Below, one piece after another: positions 35,532-45,907 of a stretch of DNA of 64,000 nucleotides (position 1 is its first letter; each line of letters opens with the position of its first letter). Source of the stretch: Chitinophaga sp. (lineage in GTDB: Bacteria; Bacteroidota; Bacteroidia; Chitinophagales; Chitinophagaceae); the NCBI RefSeq assembly GCF_019236475.1, contig NZ_JAFAIX010000009.1:62001-126000 (forward strand), given 5' to 3'. The position numbers were made by a program, and so were the translations under genes. The notes below the pieces were generated by a model. That model saw only the letters and a list, made by a program, of their open reading frames with translations, made no database searches and was not told where the DNA came from.

Positions 35532-36512
35532 TTAACTCGCAAGAATTTTAACAATCTTAAACCATTCTGGGTCAATTTCCTGTTTGGCTTTCACCGCTCT
35601 ATCAAGCGGAGTATACTGAATTCTGTCATTCACTACTCCGATCATTACGTTGTGAATACCTTCGCGGAGTGCTTCAACAGCGGCATATCCCAATCTGCTG
35701 GCCAGGATACGATCCTGACAGGTAGGGGATCCGCCACGTTGGATATGACCAAGGATGGCCACTCTGGTGTCCAATTGAGGACAGGCTTCTTTAATTCTGC
35801 GGGCTACTTCGTTGGCGCCTCCGGTTTCATCTCCTTCTGCCACCACAATAAGGTTAACGAGCTTTTTACGACGTTCGTTGGCCTGCAGTTCTTCAATAAT
35901 TTCGTTTACTTCTGTTTTGCGTTCTGGCATTAACACATGCTCTGCACCTGTAGAGATGCCACTGTGTAATGCAATGTAACCGGCATCCCGGCCCATAACT
36001 TCAATGACAAATAGTCGGTCGTGTGCGTCAGCAGTATCCCTGATTTTGTCGATCGCCTCCACCGCAGTATTGACGGCTGTGTCAAAACCAATAGTGAAAT
36101 CGGTGCCCGCAATGTCCTTGTCAATAGTACCAGGCAAGCCTATACAAGGAATGTCAAATTCCTGGCTGAATTTCTGCGCACCATTAAATGAACCGTCTCC
36201 ACCTATTACGACCAGTCCATCAATGTTGTGCTTCTTCAGATTCTCATAAGCCTTTTTTCGCCCTTCATATTCATAGAACTCTTTGCACCGGGCGGTCTTT
36301 AGGATGGTGCCTCCGCGCTGAATAATATTGGCCACTGACTTGGACTCCATATTGAAAATGTCATTAGTCAACATTCCCCTGTAGCCGTACATCACGCCAT
36401 ATACATTCAGCTGATGATAAATGCCCGTTCTTACTACTGCACGAACCGCGGCGTTCATGCCAGGAGCATCTCCTCCTGAGGTAAGGACTGCAATGTTGTT
36501 CAACTTTTTCAT
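35532..36512 (-). CDS. pfkA: ATP-dependent 6-phosphofructokinase
   Basis: It phosphorylates fructose 6-phosphate, the committed step of glycolysis. The sequence starts with NIAVLTSGGDAPGMNAAVRA, has the ATP-binding GGDGSFNGAQ, the catalytic PGTIDKDIAGTDFTIGFDTA (the usual TIDND is TIDKD here), the substrate-binding MGRDAGYIALHSGI and HIQRGGSPTCQDRILASRLG. At 326 residues it matches the E. coli PfkA class. It precedes pyk by 12 nt. The gene is divergent from the S9 oligopeptidase. Confidence 0.96.
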   Translation of the reverse strand: MKKLNNIAVLTSGGDAPGMNAAVRAVVRTGIYHQLNVYGVMYGYRGMLTNDIFNMESKSVANIIQRGGTILKTARCKEFYEYEGRKKAYENLKKHNIDGLVVIGGDGSFNGAQKFSQEFDIPCIGLPGTIDKDIAGTDFTIGFDTAVNTAVEAIDKIRDTADAHDRLFVIEVMGRDAGYIALHSGISTGAEHVLMPERKTEVNEIIEELQANERRKKLVNLIVVAEGDETGGANEVARRIKEACPQLDTRVAILGHIQRGGSPTCQDRILASRLGYAAVEALREGIHNVMIGVVNDRIQYTPLDRAVKAKQEIDPEWFKIVKILAS

Positions 36513-36649
36513 ATAAATTGCTAAAAAAATATCTTAAGGGCGCACAAAAATAACATTTTGGAATTGTTTTCTAATTGTTATTTCATGAAATAACCTAAAT
36601 TTTTAATTTTCATCAAACAAAGTAGCATAATTATTTAAAAATTATAGGC

Positions 36650-38776
36650 ATGTTTAAAAAAACTAATAAGACCTTGCTGATTATGAGTATGACTATATTG
36701 ACGGGACAGGCCATGGCACAGCATCACAGCGGTATCAAATATCCTGAAACAAAAAAAATCGATGTAACAGATGATTATCACGGAACCAAAATTGCTGACC
36801 CATACCGTTGGTTGGAAGATGATAATTCGCCAGAAACAAAAGCTTGGGTGGAAGCTCAGAACAAGGTTACACAGGACTATCTCTCCAAAATCTCCTTCAG
36901 AAATGATGTGAAAATAAGATTAGAAGAACTCCTTAATTATCCCAAGACATCTGCCCCTTTCAAAAAAGGGAAATATTACTATTTCTACAAAAATGATGGT
37001 CTCCAGAACCAATCTGTACTCTATCGTTCCACCACACCAGGAGGAACCGCAGAAGTTTTCATAGATCCCAATAAGCTGAATGCTGCTGGTACCACCGCTC
37101 TGGGTACCATCTCCTTCTCAAAGGACGGAAAATATGCTGCCTACCTGATTGCTAAAGCAGGTTCCGATTGGCAAGAGGGGTATGTGATGGATGTAGCTTC
37201 CAAACAACTGCTCTCTGATAAACTGGACTGGATTAAGTTCAGCGGCATCTCCTGGAAAGGCGATGGTTTCTATTATAGTCGCTATGATAAGCCAGATGAA
37301 GCCAACAAATTATCCCGGAAAAATGAATTTCATAAAGTATACTTCCATAAAATGGGAGATACGCAGGAAAAAGATCAATTGATTTTCCAGGATAAAGAAC
37401 ATCCGCTGAGAAATGCTAATGTAAGCGTAACGGAAGATGAACGCTTCCTCATTCTCCACCTGTCTGAAGGTACCTCCGGCGCAGAAGTGCGGGTATGGGA
37501 TCTGAAAAACCCTGCTCAGAAAGACTTTTCAGTCCTGGTACCTGGCTTTAAATATGAACCAGCAGTTATTGATAATAATGGTGATAAATTATTGGTACGT
37601 ACCAATCATCATGCACCTAATTATAAAATCGTAGAAATCGATCCGAAACATCCGGAGGAAAGCAATTGGAAAACAATTGTGGCGGAAACACCGGAAGCCC
37701 TGCAAAATGTAGGTACCGGTGGCGGTAAGCTCTTCCTCAGTTACTTGAAGGACGCGTCTTCCTATATCGTTCAATATGATTATAATGGTAAGAACATGAA
37801 ACCGGTGAAACTGCCCGGTATTGGTTCTGCTAATGGATTCGGAGCGGAAAAAGAAGAAAAAGCATTTTATTATACCTATTCTTCTTACGTAACGCCGGCA
37901 ACAGTATATAAATATGATATCGCTACGGGGAAGTCTACACTCTTTAATAAAGCAGAAGTAAAATTCAATCCAGATGAATATGAAACCAAACAAGTTTTCT
38001 TCACCAGTAAGGATGGCACAAAAGTGCCTATGTTCCTTTCCGGTAAGAAAGGTTTCAAACTGGATGGCAATAATCCGGTATTGATTTATGGTTATGGTGG
38101 ATTCAATATACCACAGACGCCATCTTTCAGTGTATCCAATCTCTATTTTATGGAACAGGGAGGCCTATACGCTGTAGTATGTTTACGTGGCGGAAGTGAA
38201 TATGGAGAAGCTTGGCATGAAGCAGGTATGATGGAGAAAAAACAAAATGTGTTTGACGACTTCATCGGTGCCGCTGAATACCTGGTTAAAGAAAAATATA
38301 CGAATCCTGCTAGAATAGCCATCCGTGGTGGTTCTAATGGCGGTTTGCTGGTGGGTGCATGCATGACGCAGCGTCCTGATCTCTTTAAAGTAGCACTTCC
38401 TGCAGTAGGCGTAATGGATATGCTTCGTTTCCAGAAGTTCACTATTGGTTGGGCTTGGGCTACTGAATATGGCAGCAGCGATAATGCAGAACAGTTTCAG
38501 TACCTAATAAAATATTCACCGCTTCATAACCTGAAACCTGGTGTATCTTATCCGGCAACGATGGTTTCTACTGCCGATCATGACGACCGTGTAGTACCTG
38601 CACACTCTTTCAAATTTGCAGCTACACTGCAGGCCGACAATGCAGGTGCTAATCCTGTATTGATCCGCATTGATACACAGGCTGGTCATGGCGCTGGTAA
38701 ACCTACTTCTAAAGTAATTGATGAAGCAGCAGATATTTGGTCATTTACCATGTATAACCTGGGAATGAGGAAGTAA
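36650..38776 (+). CDS. S9A prolyl oligopeptidase, exported
   Basis: A serine peptidase that cleaves peptides after proline. A signal peptide (MFKKTNKTLLIMSMTILTGQAMA) precedes the beta-propeller (about residues 75-430), which begins after the family DPYRWLED motif. The C-terminal alpha/beta hydrolase domain has the nucleophile Ser in IRGGSNGGLLVG, Asp in DHDDRVVPAHS and His in QAGHGAG. The 708-residue length is normal for S9A. It has its own terminator at 38794. A periplasmic location is inferred from the signal peptide. Confidence 0.94.
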   Translation: MFKKTNKTLLIMSMTILTGQAMAQHHSGIKYPETKKIDVTDDYHGTKIADPYRWLEDDNSPETKAWVEAQNKVTQDYLSKISFRNDVKIRLEELLNYPKTSAPFKKGKYYYFYKNDGLQNQSVLYRSTTPGGTAEVFIDPNKLNAAGTTALGTISFSKDGKYAAYLIAKAGSDWQEGYVMDVASKQLLSDKLDWIKFSGISWKGDGFYYSRYDKPDEANKLSRKNEFHKVYFHKMGDTQEKDQLIFQDKEHPLRNANVSVTEDERFLILHLSEGTSGAEVRVWDLKNPAQKDFSVLVPGFKYEPAVIDNNGDKLLVRTNHHAPNYKIVEIDPKHPEESNWKTIVAETPEALQNVGTGGGKLFLSYLKDASSYIVQYDYNGKNMKPVKLPGIGSANGFGAEKEEKAFYYTYSSYVTPATVYKYDIATGKSTLFNKAEVKFNPDEYETKQVFFTSKDGTKVPMFLSGKKGFKLDGNNPVLIYGYGGFNIPQTPSFSVSNLYFMEQGGLYAVVCLRGGSEYGEAWHEAGMMEKKQNVFDDFIGAAEYLVKEKYTNPARIAIRGGSNGGLLVGACMTQRPDLFKVALPAVGVMDMLRFQKFTIGWAWATEYGSSDNAEQFQYLIKYSPLHNLKPGVSYPATMVSTADHDDRVVPAHSFKFAATLQADNAGANPVLIRIDTQAGHGAGKPTSKVIDEAADIWSFTMYNLGMRK

Positions 38777-38793
38777 TATCTTATACCATATAA

Positions 38794-38828
38794 ATGAAAA
38801 ACGACTGCTCATGGCAGTCGTTTTTCAT
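38794..38828 (+). terminator. Terminator after the S9A peptidase
   Basis: A 15-bp stem, ATGAAAAACGACTGC with GCAGTCGTTTTTCAT, closes a TCATG loop. The T-run in the right arm completes the terminator. It lies 17 nt after the stop codon. Confidence 0.85.
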
Positions 38829-38884
38829 TTAGCTAATAGCGGAAAAATTTTAGTATCTTTAGAAATAGCGTATGATTAAGGCTT

Positions 38885-39784
38885 ATGAACGTACTAATAA
38901 CAGGCAGTAACGGATTATTGGGTCAGCATTTGATCCCTCTTTTTCTCCAGGATAAAAAGTATAATGTAATAGCTACCGGAAGAGGCCCCAACCGTATTCC
39001 CCAGCGCGAAAATTACATTTATGAGGCAGCCAATCTCCGCACTCCTGGAGCGGCGGCTAATCTCATTGATAAATATAAACCGGAAATCATCATCCATTGC
39101 GCCGCGATGACGCAAGTGGATGAATGCGAAAAAAATAAAGATGCTTGCTGGGATATGAACGTGGGCGTTACCCGTTACCTGGTACAGGCGGCTGAAAAAG
39201 TCAATGCTTATTTCCTGTTTGTTTCTACTGACTTTGTATTTGATGGTCTTAGCGGTCCTTATACAGAAGAGGATCTCGTAAATCCTATCAATTACTACGG
39301 AACCAGTAAAGTAGCTGCTGAAAGGCTTGTCCATAACAGCAAGCTTCCCTGGGCTATCATCAGAACGGTATTGGTATATGGCGTGGTGGCGGATGCGCAA
39401 CGTAGCAATATGATCACCTGGGTGAAAAACAATCTGCAACAGCAGAAGAAAATCAAGGTGGTAGATGATCAGCTCCGTACGCCTACACTTTGCCAGGATC
39501 TGGCTACAGGCTGCAAATTGATCGTAGATAAGAAGGCTACCGGCGTATTCAATATTTCTGGTAATGAAACGCTGTCTCCTTACGATATGGCTATTAAAAC
39601 AGCTAACTATTTCAACCTGGATACTAACCTCATTGAAAAAATCAGCTCTAAGAGTCTTTCTCAGCCGGCTGCCCGCCCTGCCAAAACAGGTCTGGTAACA
39701 GAAAAGGCGGAAAAAGAACTCGGCTACAATCCCCATACCTTCGCAGAAGGGCTGGAAATTGTAGCCGGTGAAATTAACAGGTAG
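38885..39784 (+). CDS. NAD(P)-dependent reductase of the RmlD (dTDP-4-dehydrorhamnose reductase) type
   Basis: A 299-residue extended SDR protein. The N-terminal Rossmann motif is TGSNGLLGQHL (glycine-rich loop), followed by IIHCAAMTQVDECE, the serine/threonine in FVSTDFVFDGLSGPY, and the catalytic YYGTSKVAAERL (Tyr-xxx-Lys). Sequence features place it with RmlD-like sugar-nucleotide reductases. No rmlABC genes are nearby, so its actual substrate is unclear. It is a single gene between two terminators/convergent units. Confidence 0.85.
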   Translation: MNVLITGSNGLLGQHLIPLFLQDKKYNVIATGRGPNRIPQRENYIYEAANLRTPGAAANLIDKYKPEIIIHCAAMTQVDECEKNKDACWDMNVGVTRYLVQAAEKVNAYFLFVSTDFVFDGLSGPYTEEDLVNPINYYGTSKVAAERLVHNSKLPWAIIRTVLVYGVVADAQRSNMITWVKNNLQQQKKIKVVDDQLRTPTLCQDLATGCKLIVDKKATGVFNISGNETLSPYDMAIKTANYFNLDTNLIEKISSKSLSQPAARPAKTGLVTEKAEKELGYNPHTFAEGLEIVAGEINR

Positions 39785-39800
39785 CCGTACCCGTTATATA

Positions 39801-40760
39801 TTATGGTCTTTCCAGGAATGCCTGGTTACCAAAGTCTTTTCTTACTTTTTTAATGGCTTCAGCAGTATCTGCATCATTGATCTTTACTGCCAGTCTGTAT
39901 TTACCATCTTTATAATACATCATTACCTCTCTGCCCCAGTTTTTTTGACGGAGCTGCTTTTTGGCAGCATCTGAACTATCTTTTGTCGTATAGTAAACCG
40001 CTACATAGTGCAGTGTATCCGTTACCGTTGGTGCAGGTGTTACAGCAGCGGTACTATCGACTGGAGCTACGTGTGCAGTGGTGTCTGATGGTGGAGTGGT
40101 TGTAGTATCAGGTTTTGCAATGGGCAACACAGGCGTCTCTTTAATAACTTCCTGTTGAGCCGGTTTGGATTGATAGGTGATATACCACCAAGCAGCCACG
40201 CCCCCGAGGATCACCACAATGGGTATTACCGCCCACCACCATTTGAAACCGCTTTCTTCCTCTATAGCTTCCAAGGTATTTTCCACCTGTTCCGTCATAA
40301 TTGGTTCAATGGGTTCAGGAGGTGTAGCAACGGGTGCAGCCGGAGCTTCTGCTGGTTGCTGCTCGCGAATAGGGTGGAGGTCAAGGGATTCTTGTGAAAC
40401 TGGCAGTTTTATGGCAAAAAAGTGAATATTTCCTGCGAAATCTCCTTGTAAAGTGCCGATTCCAGGCAATTCCATGGGCTTACCTGTGCGAAGTTCCTCC
40501 TTCATTTCTTCCAGGTATTTATCCAATTTGCGTTGGGCTACTGAAGGTACAAGGTTCTCCTTAAGGGCAATCCATTCCAGGCAGGAACCATCATCTTGAT
40601 AGGTCTGACTGAATAGTACTTGATCCCAAGGTGGAGTCAGGGTTTGCGTGTTAACATTATATTGGGCAGGGAAATGCTGTAAGGTAAAGGTGCCTAACTG
40701 GGGAATCACACAAACACGCTGTCTGAATAGGACTTCCTGAATATATTGCTGTAAAATCAT
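39801..40760 (-). CDS. HU-CCDC81 and SPOR domain membrane protein
   Basis: The N-terminal ~130 residues match the bacterial HU-CCDC81 domain pair (LQQYIQEVLFRQRVCVIPQLGTF and GKPMELPGIGTLQGD). One transmembrane helix (about residues 174-194, WWWAVIPIVVILGGVAAWWY) follows. A Pro/Thr-rich periplasmic linker leads to a C-terminal SPOR domain (about 248-319) that should bind peptidoglycan lacking stem peptides. This architecture is common in Bacteroidota and links a DNA- or protein-binding cytoplasmic part to the cell wall, probably at division. 319 residues. Confidence 0.88.
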   Translation of the reverse strand: MILQQYIQEVLFRQRVCVIPQLGTFTLQHFPAQYNVNTQTLTPPWDQVLFSQTYQDDGSCLEWIALKENLVPSVAQRKLDKYLEEMKEELRTGKPMELPGIGTLQGDFAGNIHFFAIKLPVSQESLDLHPIREQQPAEAPAAPVATPPEPIEPIMTEQVENTLEAIEEESGFKWWWAVIPIVVILGGVAAWWYITYQSKPAQQEVIKETPVLPIAKPDTTTTPPSDTTAHVAPVDSTAAVTPAPTVTDTLHYVAVYYTTKDSSDAAKKQLRQKNWGREVMMYYKDGKYRLAVKINDADTAEAIKKVRKDFGNQAFLERP

Positions 40761-40845
40761 AGTGATTCTTACTGATTACTATTGACAGAAATGGGGAGAT
40801 ATTGTTACATATCTCCCCACAATCTCTTAATTACCAATATGTAAT

Positions 40846-42510
40846 TTAGAACTTAAATAGCAACCCACCAACTATATTAAAGCCATAGGATGGGTATAGG
40901 TAATAGCGCTGGTACTGAGAATTGAAGATATTATTCGCATTCAGCCAGAGACCAAAATTCTTGGTAATATCAAATGAAGCGCCCAAATTCATATCCCAAG
41001 CACCTTTGGTTTTACCAAAGTCCACTTTATTTGGATTCATGTAATAAGCGCCGCTCATGGCAAACAGTTCTGCATTGAGGTGCAGTTTTTTCATCAACAG
41101 GTAAGTGGCAGAGAGGTTACCCTGGAATGCTGGCAAGGCCCATGGTTTAATCTGACTTTCCTGTTTGTTATAGTTAAACCAGTCGAACGCCACTCTTGCC
41201 TGAAACTTCTCTTCTTGAATATAACCTACTTCCGCATGCAGTTGGAAGGCACGCATTTCTGCTTCGTTCAAGGTAATGAAACGGCTGGAGTTCAGCGTGT
41301 CATTAACGAACAGTGGCAGATTGTACCAGGTTACGCTGGCGAATTTGGTGTTATAGTTGAAATGACTGCCCAGCGTACCTTTGATACCGGTATATTTTTC
41401 TTCTACGCGGGTATTCTGCATATTATCCATTGCTCCCAAGAAATATGGGTTGCGGTTGATCAAATTGCGGTAGCTATTTTTTTCAATGTAAGAAATCCAT
41501 CCACTGCTCAGAATCAGCTTTTTGCGGATCAGGTGTGTTTCGTTCACGATGTCTGGCAGCAAGTAGAATTTGCTGATACCTGGTGTGTTGCTCCAGGTAG
41601 GGTTTACGCCAGCATGGAGTACGAAGCCAGGATATACGATGTCTACAGCAGGATGAATGGCCACCACATTGTTACTGATGGACGGCTTGTTATCTTCTTT
41701 GAAAGTAGAGAGGTCGAATACGCCTTCTGCTTTCAGGAAGATGTTTTCAAAAATCTGTTTGCGAATCGGCACATTCAACTGGAATGAGCTTTCATTACGT
41801 TTGTAGTTATCGTTGAAGTAAATGAACTTCACTTTCGGTTGGAAGCTGAAAGCCCAATCATTGCCAGGCAGGTTTCTTCCAGAAGCCGTTGCGGTAATCT
41901 GGTTGAAATGCTGTGCGATACTACTTTTCTCAACAGGAGCGAGGTTGTGATCATAACCATAGTAGTGTACGGTATTACGATCGTAGGCGAGACTGCCGTT
42001 CAGTTGGAATTTATTCAGTAAATAACTACCGGCGGCGAGTGTATTCAAGGTGCTATAGTCCTGGTTTTCTATCTTCCCTTTGGAGGAGGTATAGTTGACA
42101 AACAGGCCATAGTTATAATTTTCATGTCTGCCGCTACCAAAACCAGCCTGTACATATGGCGTACTCAGATTACCATAGCCCAGTTTGACAAAATTGTTTT
42201 GGAGCAGATCCAAGGAATCTTTTCCCAATGCCAGTGGTTTGAGCGGAGCGGCCTGATATCCGAAACTGAGGTTCAGGGAAGGTACTTCGTACTTCAGGGA
42301 AGGACGGGTAGTATCAACGCCTGGCAAAGATGCTGTCAGGTTCAGTTTGGCGGCATCGCGCAAACGGGGCTGATAGGTGGAAATAATATCGATAGTTTCC
42401 TGTTTCAGGGAGTCTTTCGCTTGGGCCGTAGCTTGTTGTACGGCTGCTGCTGAGAGTCCCATTGCAGCTAATAAGAAAAATCCTTTGTGATATATGTTCT
42501 GAATGTTCAT
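40846..42510 (-). CDS. Outer membrane beta-barrel protein (TonB receptor-like, no plug)
   Basis: A signal peptide (about 28 residues, ending in ATAQA) is followed by beta-barrel strands throughout: NFVKLGYGNLSTPYVQAGFGS, YNYGLFVNYTSSKG and the terminal YGFNIVGGLLFKF with a C-terminal Phe. It lacks a TonB box or plug domain, so it looks like a barrel-only protein. It lies 45 nt downstream of the large TPR gene on the same strand and was probably transcribed with it. The function is unknown; the TPR protein could be its periplasmic partner. 554 residues. Confidence 0.8.
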   Translation of the reverse strand: MNIQNIYHKGFFLLAAMGLSAAAVQQATAQAKDSLKQETIDIISTYQPRLRDAAKLNLTASLPGVDTTRPSLKYEVPSLNLSFGYQAAPLKPLALGKDSLDLLQNNFVKLGYGNLSTPYVQAGFGSGRHENYNYGLFVNYTSSKGKIENQDYSTLNTLAAGSYLLNKFQLNGSLAYDRNTVHYYGYDHNLAPVEKSSIAQHFNQITATASGRNLPGNDWAFSFQPKVKFIYFNDNYKRNESSFQLNVPIRKQIFENIFLKAEGVFDLSTFKEDNKPSISNNVVAIHPAVDIVYPGFVLHAGVNPTWSNTPGISKFYLLPDIVNETHLIRKKLILSSGWISYIEKNSYRNLINRNPYFLGAMDNMQNTRVEEKYTGIKGTLGSHFNYNTKFASVTWYNLPLFVNDTLNSSRFITLNEAEMRAFQLHAEVGYIQEEKFQARVAFDWFNYNKQESQIKPWALPAFQGNLSATYLLMKKLHLNAELFAMSGAYYMNPNKVDFGKTKGAWDMNLGASFDITKNFGLWLNANNIFNSQYQRYYLYPSYGFNIVGGLLFKF

Positions 42511-42555
42511 GCTGTCATTTGCTTAAAATCCGTTGCCGGATGCTGATACGAAATA

Positions 42556-45500
42556 TTATTTCTTCTTCTTACCGGCAGCTTTTTCGTCTGCTTCCGCTTT
42601 CGCCAGTTTATCCTTTGCTTCCTGTTTCAGCTCTGGAATTGTACTATTGGCGGCAATACTCTGATAAGTGGCTTTCGCATTGAAATAATCCTGTTGTTTG
42701 GAATAAACATCTCCCAGCAAGATATATGCTTTGGCCACCCAGTATTCGTAGGAAGCGGTGTTTTTGATGACATCAAATCCGGCTTTCTCTGCAGCATCCA
42801 GCTCATTCTGCTGGTAGTAAGAATCGGCAATATCATAGCGGGCTTCTGCACCGATTTCAGATTTGGTGAGACCCGTTACTGTCTTGAACTCAGTGATCGC
42901 TGCTGCGTATTGGGCTTTTTGTTTAAGCCCTTTAGCATGATAGAAGTGACCGAGGATCTGGTCGTCAGTACTATTGTTGCTACCAGCGAGTAGCATTTCA
43001 GAGTAGTTGGTCACATCGTCCCAACGTTTCAGCATATAGTTGCTGCGCAGCAGTCCGCGAGTGGCAGCCATGCTGTTTTCCTTGCTGGTGGCCAGGTCTT
43101 GCAGTTGCAGATAGTAGTTTCTTGCCTTCTCGTAATTTTTTACTTGGTAGTAATTAATATTGGCAGCCTGGAGAGCAGAGCGTTCTGCATACAGACTGTT
43201 ATTACGAGATAATACAAACTCATATGCTGGAAGTGCCGTCGTATAGTCTTTATTGTTATAGCTACATTCTGCTTTATAGAAGTTGGCCGGCAGGATAAAC
43301 TGTCCGTCAGGATATTTGCGGATGTAGTTGTTGAATGCGACAATCGCGCCTGCGCAGTCATTGTTGGTAAAGCGACTTTCAGCAGTAGCGTATGTGAGTG
43401 AATCTTCAGCGGAAGCACTTACCGTTTTTCCATTGGCTTTCAGGAAGGCCAGATAATCATCCGTCTTCCCCTGACCAACATATATAGAACGGATACTTTG
43501 CAGTGCCTCATTACTTTCTGGGGAACCCGGGAATTTTTCCACCACCTGGCGATAATAGCCCAGCGCTTTGGATTCATTATCCTTGTTATAGTAGCAAAGA
43601 CCCAGTTTCAACAAGGCTCTTGGAGCATTGGCGCCATTCGGCTGTTTTTGCAGCACATTTTCCAGGTAAGGAATGGCCTCATTGAATTTTTCGGCGGACA
43701 GATAAGTATTGGCAATCTCCATATCTGTTTCGTTACCGAAATTACTGTTCGGGAACTTATTACCCAGTTGTTTCAGCAATGCAAGCTTTTCGGTTTGCTT
43801 ACCCTGTAAACCCAGGATGATACTTTTCTGATAGGTGGCGTAATCGGCTCCTGGATCATTATTGCTGATTGCTCGGTCATATAATGCCAGCGCTTTCGGA
43901 AACTGACGCATCATATAATAGCAATCGGCACTACGGAGGAGGGCATCATTGCCGATACGCTGTGCATTTGGACCACTTGCTTTCTGAGCAGTTTCAAACC
44001 AAGGTAATGCTTCACTGAAGCGATCTTGTTTGAGCAGACTGTAACCCAGGTTATAGCTGGCAGTTTGGGCATTCGCCTCGCCAGACAGCACGGCGGTATT
44101 GCTCAGGTAAGTATTCAGATTCGAGATAGCAGCTTCTGTTTTATTCTGACGAAGGGCAATTTCTCCTTTCCAGAAGTAAGCCAGTTGTTTGATCTGCTGG
44201 TCATAAGGATTTTTGATAGCGATATCCAAAAGGCGATCCGCTTCCGCCAATTGACCATCATTGATTAGTTGTGTGGCGCGGCCATAGGCAACTTTCTGGT
44301 ATGCCTTCAATACAGTCTGGTTTTTATCAGGAATCATTTCGATGGTAGCCAGACCTTCCTTATAGTTATTGGAATTCATAAAGAGGTTCACCATGATTTC
44401 ACGGGCCTCTTTATTATAAGTAGAATTCGGATAGGTTTTTACAAACTGGGTCAATTCGCCGAGTGCGGCATCAGGATATCCCAGTTCATAGGAAAGTTTA
44501 CCGTAGTTGAATCGGGAAATTTCCTGTTGTTGTGCATTAGAGCTATTGTTGGCACAGAAGGCGAAAGCGTTGCGGGCATTCGTTTTCTGGCCGGTGCGCA
44601 AGTAGCAATCGCCCAGTAGGTACATAGAGTTCTGTCCCAGGGAATCTTTTGCGCTACTCAGTTGTTTGAATCCGCTAATAGCTTTTTGGAGATTGCCAGT
44701 CTGGTAGTAGGAATAAGACAACTGGTAAATGTCTTCATTCCTTACATCGTCAGAATTATCCTGGAATTCCTGGAGATAAGGCAATGCTTTTTTGTAGTCC
44801 TTTTTCTCGAAGTAGGCTTTACCGAGCAGTTGTTTCAGTTCTGCTTCATAGTATTGGCCGCCTTGCTTCACCAATGGTTCGCCGTAGGCTATCAGTTGGT
44901 CTGTTTTACCTTGGAAGTAATAGATTTCAGCGATATAGTAAGGTACTACATTGCTGTACTTAGGCTCCTTCACCACGCGTTGGAAGCTGGTCAGGGCTTC
45001 GTTGTACTGGTGGTTGTTGTAAGCAATGAAGCCATAATAGTAGTTTGCCGGGAGATAATATTTACCCTGGATTTCCTTTATTGAAGCAAAAAGCGGTTGG
45101 GCCTTTTTGAATTCTTTTACATTGAAATAGCAGTACGCCAGTTCAAACTTGGCATCGGCAATTTCATCGTTGGAGAGATTGTCGATACTGGCCTTTTCAT
45201 AGTATGGAATGGCCTCTTTGAGTTTATTGGCGTGGAAGTAGTATTTCGCCAACTGGTAGCTGATAAGCTGTTCGCGGGCGTTATTGTTGAAGTTTTGGAG
45301 ATATTCCAGCGCAAGTTTTTCCGCATTGGCTTGTTGCAGTTTCAGTGCGCAAGCGGTGTAATAGTAATACGCATCTGATTTGACAAGATCGCGGTTGGTT
45401 TCATGCCAGTAATCGATATTGTCGATAGTTTGCTTGAAGAGCTGCATGGATACTGCATATTTCCCGTGTTGGAAATATTGCTGCGCATCTTTGAAAGCTT

Positions 45501-45630
45501 TCTCCGGATCTGTATAAATGCGGGTTTGCTGGGCCTGTGCTGCAGGGATGCCTGCTACACTGGCGCCTGCAAAGGCGATTAGGGATAAGTACAGATGTCC
45601 GGGAACAAAAATTTTTCTTATGACCTGCAT
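42556..45630 (-). CDS. Large secreted TPR protein
   Basis: The 1024-residue product has a signal peptide (ending AQAQQ near residue 35) and about 20 consecutive TPR motifs, for example KAFKDAQQYFQHGKYAVSMQLF, AKFELAYCYFNVKEFKKAQPLF and ARYDIADSYYQQNELDAAEKAG. It ends in a Lys-rich tail. It is a periplasmic scaffold of unknown partners; similar TPR plus beta-barrel gene pairs occur in Bacteroidota genomes. The barrel gene follows 45 nt downstream. I see no enzymatic domain. Confidence 0.85.
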   Translation of the reverse strand: MQVIRKIFVPGHLYLSLIAFAGASVAGIPAAQAQQTRIYTDPEKAFKDAQQYFQHGKYAVSMQLFKQTIDNIDYWHETNRDLVKSDAYYYYTACALKLQQANAEKLALEYLQNFNNNAREQLISYQLAKYYFHANKLKEAIPYYEKASIDNLSNDEIADAKFELAYCYFNVKEFKKAQPLFASIKEIQGKYYLPANYYYGFIAYNNHQYNEALTSFQRVVKEPKYSNVVPYYIAEIYYFQGKTDQLIAYGEPLVKQGGQYYEAELKQLLGKAYFEKKDYKKALPYLQEFQDNSDDVRNEDIYQLSYSYYQTGNLQKAISGFKQLSSAKDSLGQNSMYLLGDCYLRTGQKTNARNAFAFCANNSSNAQQQEISRFNYGKLSYELGYPDAALGELTQFVKTYPNSTYNKEAREIMVNLFMNSNNYKEGLATIEMIPDKNQTVLKAYQKVAYGRATQLINDGQLAEADRLLDIAIKNPYDQQIKQLAYFWKGEIALRQNKTEAAISNLNTYLSNTAVLSGEANAQTASYNLGYSLLKQDRFSEALPWFETAQKASGPNAQRIGNDALLRSADCYYMMRQFPKALALYDRAISNNDPGADYATYQKSIILGLQGKQTEKLALLKQLGNKFPNSNFGNETDMEIANTYLSAEKFNEAIPYLENVLQKQPNGANAPRALLKLGLCYYNKDNESKALGYYRQVVEKFPGSPESNEALQSIRSIYVGQGKTDDYLAFLKANGKTVSASAEDSLTYATAESRFTNNDCAGAIVAFNNYIRKYPDGQFILPANFYKAECSYNNKDYTTALPAYEFVLSRNNSLYAERSALQAANINYYQVKNYEKARNYYLQLQDLATSKENSMAATRGLLRSNYMLKRWDDVTNYSEMLLAGSNNSTDDQILGHFYHAKGLKQKAQYAAAITEFKTVTGLTKSEIGAEARYDIADSYYQQNELDAAEKAGFDVIKNTASYEYWVAKAYILLGDVYSKQQDYFNAKATYQSIAANSTIPELKQEAKDKLAKAEADEKAAGKKKK

Positions 45631-45907
45631 GTTTGCTTGTTATCTTGAATATGCGATTAAAACGAATACCCAGCAGAAATATTTTTCAGCCGGGCGATTA
45701 TTGCTGTTACATGATCCTCTATTACGCAGTTCTGTGTTGGGCTGCAGGATATTGTAGCCATGACAGAACGGTTAGAAGCAAATATATATGTTATATCCAT
45801 TCTTTTTTGAACGTGTTCTTAACAATGTGGATAACTCCGTATAGCCGGCATGGGCCATTACGTTATCTTGTGAGAAAGAATTCTTATTAGCAAAAACCTT
45901 ACCTACT

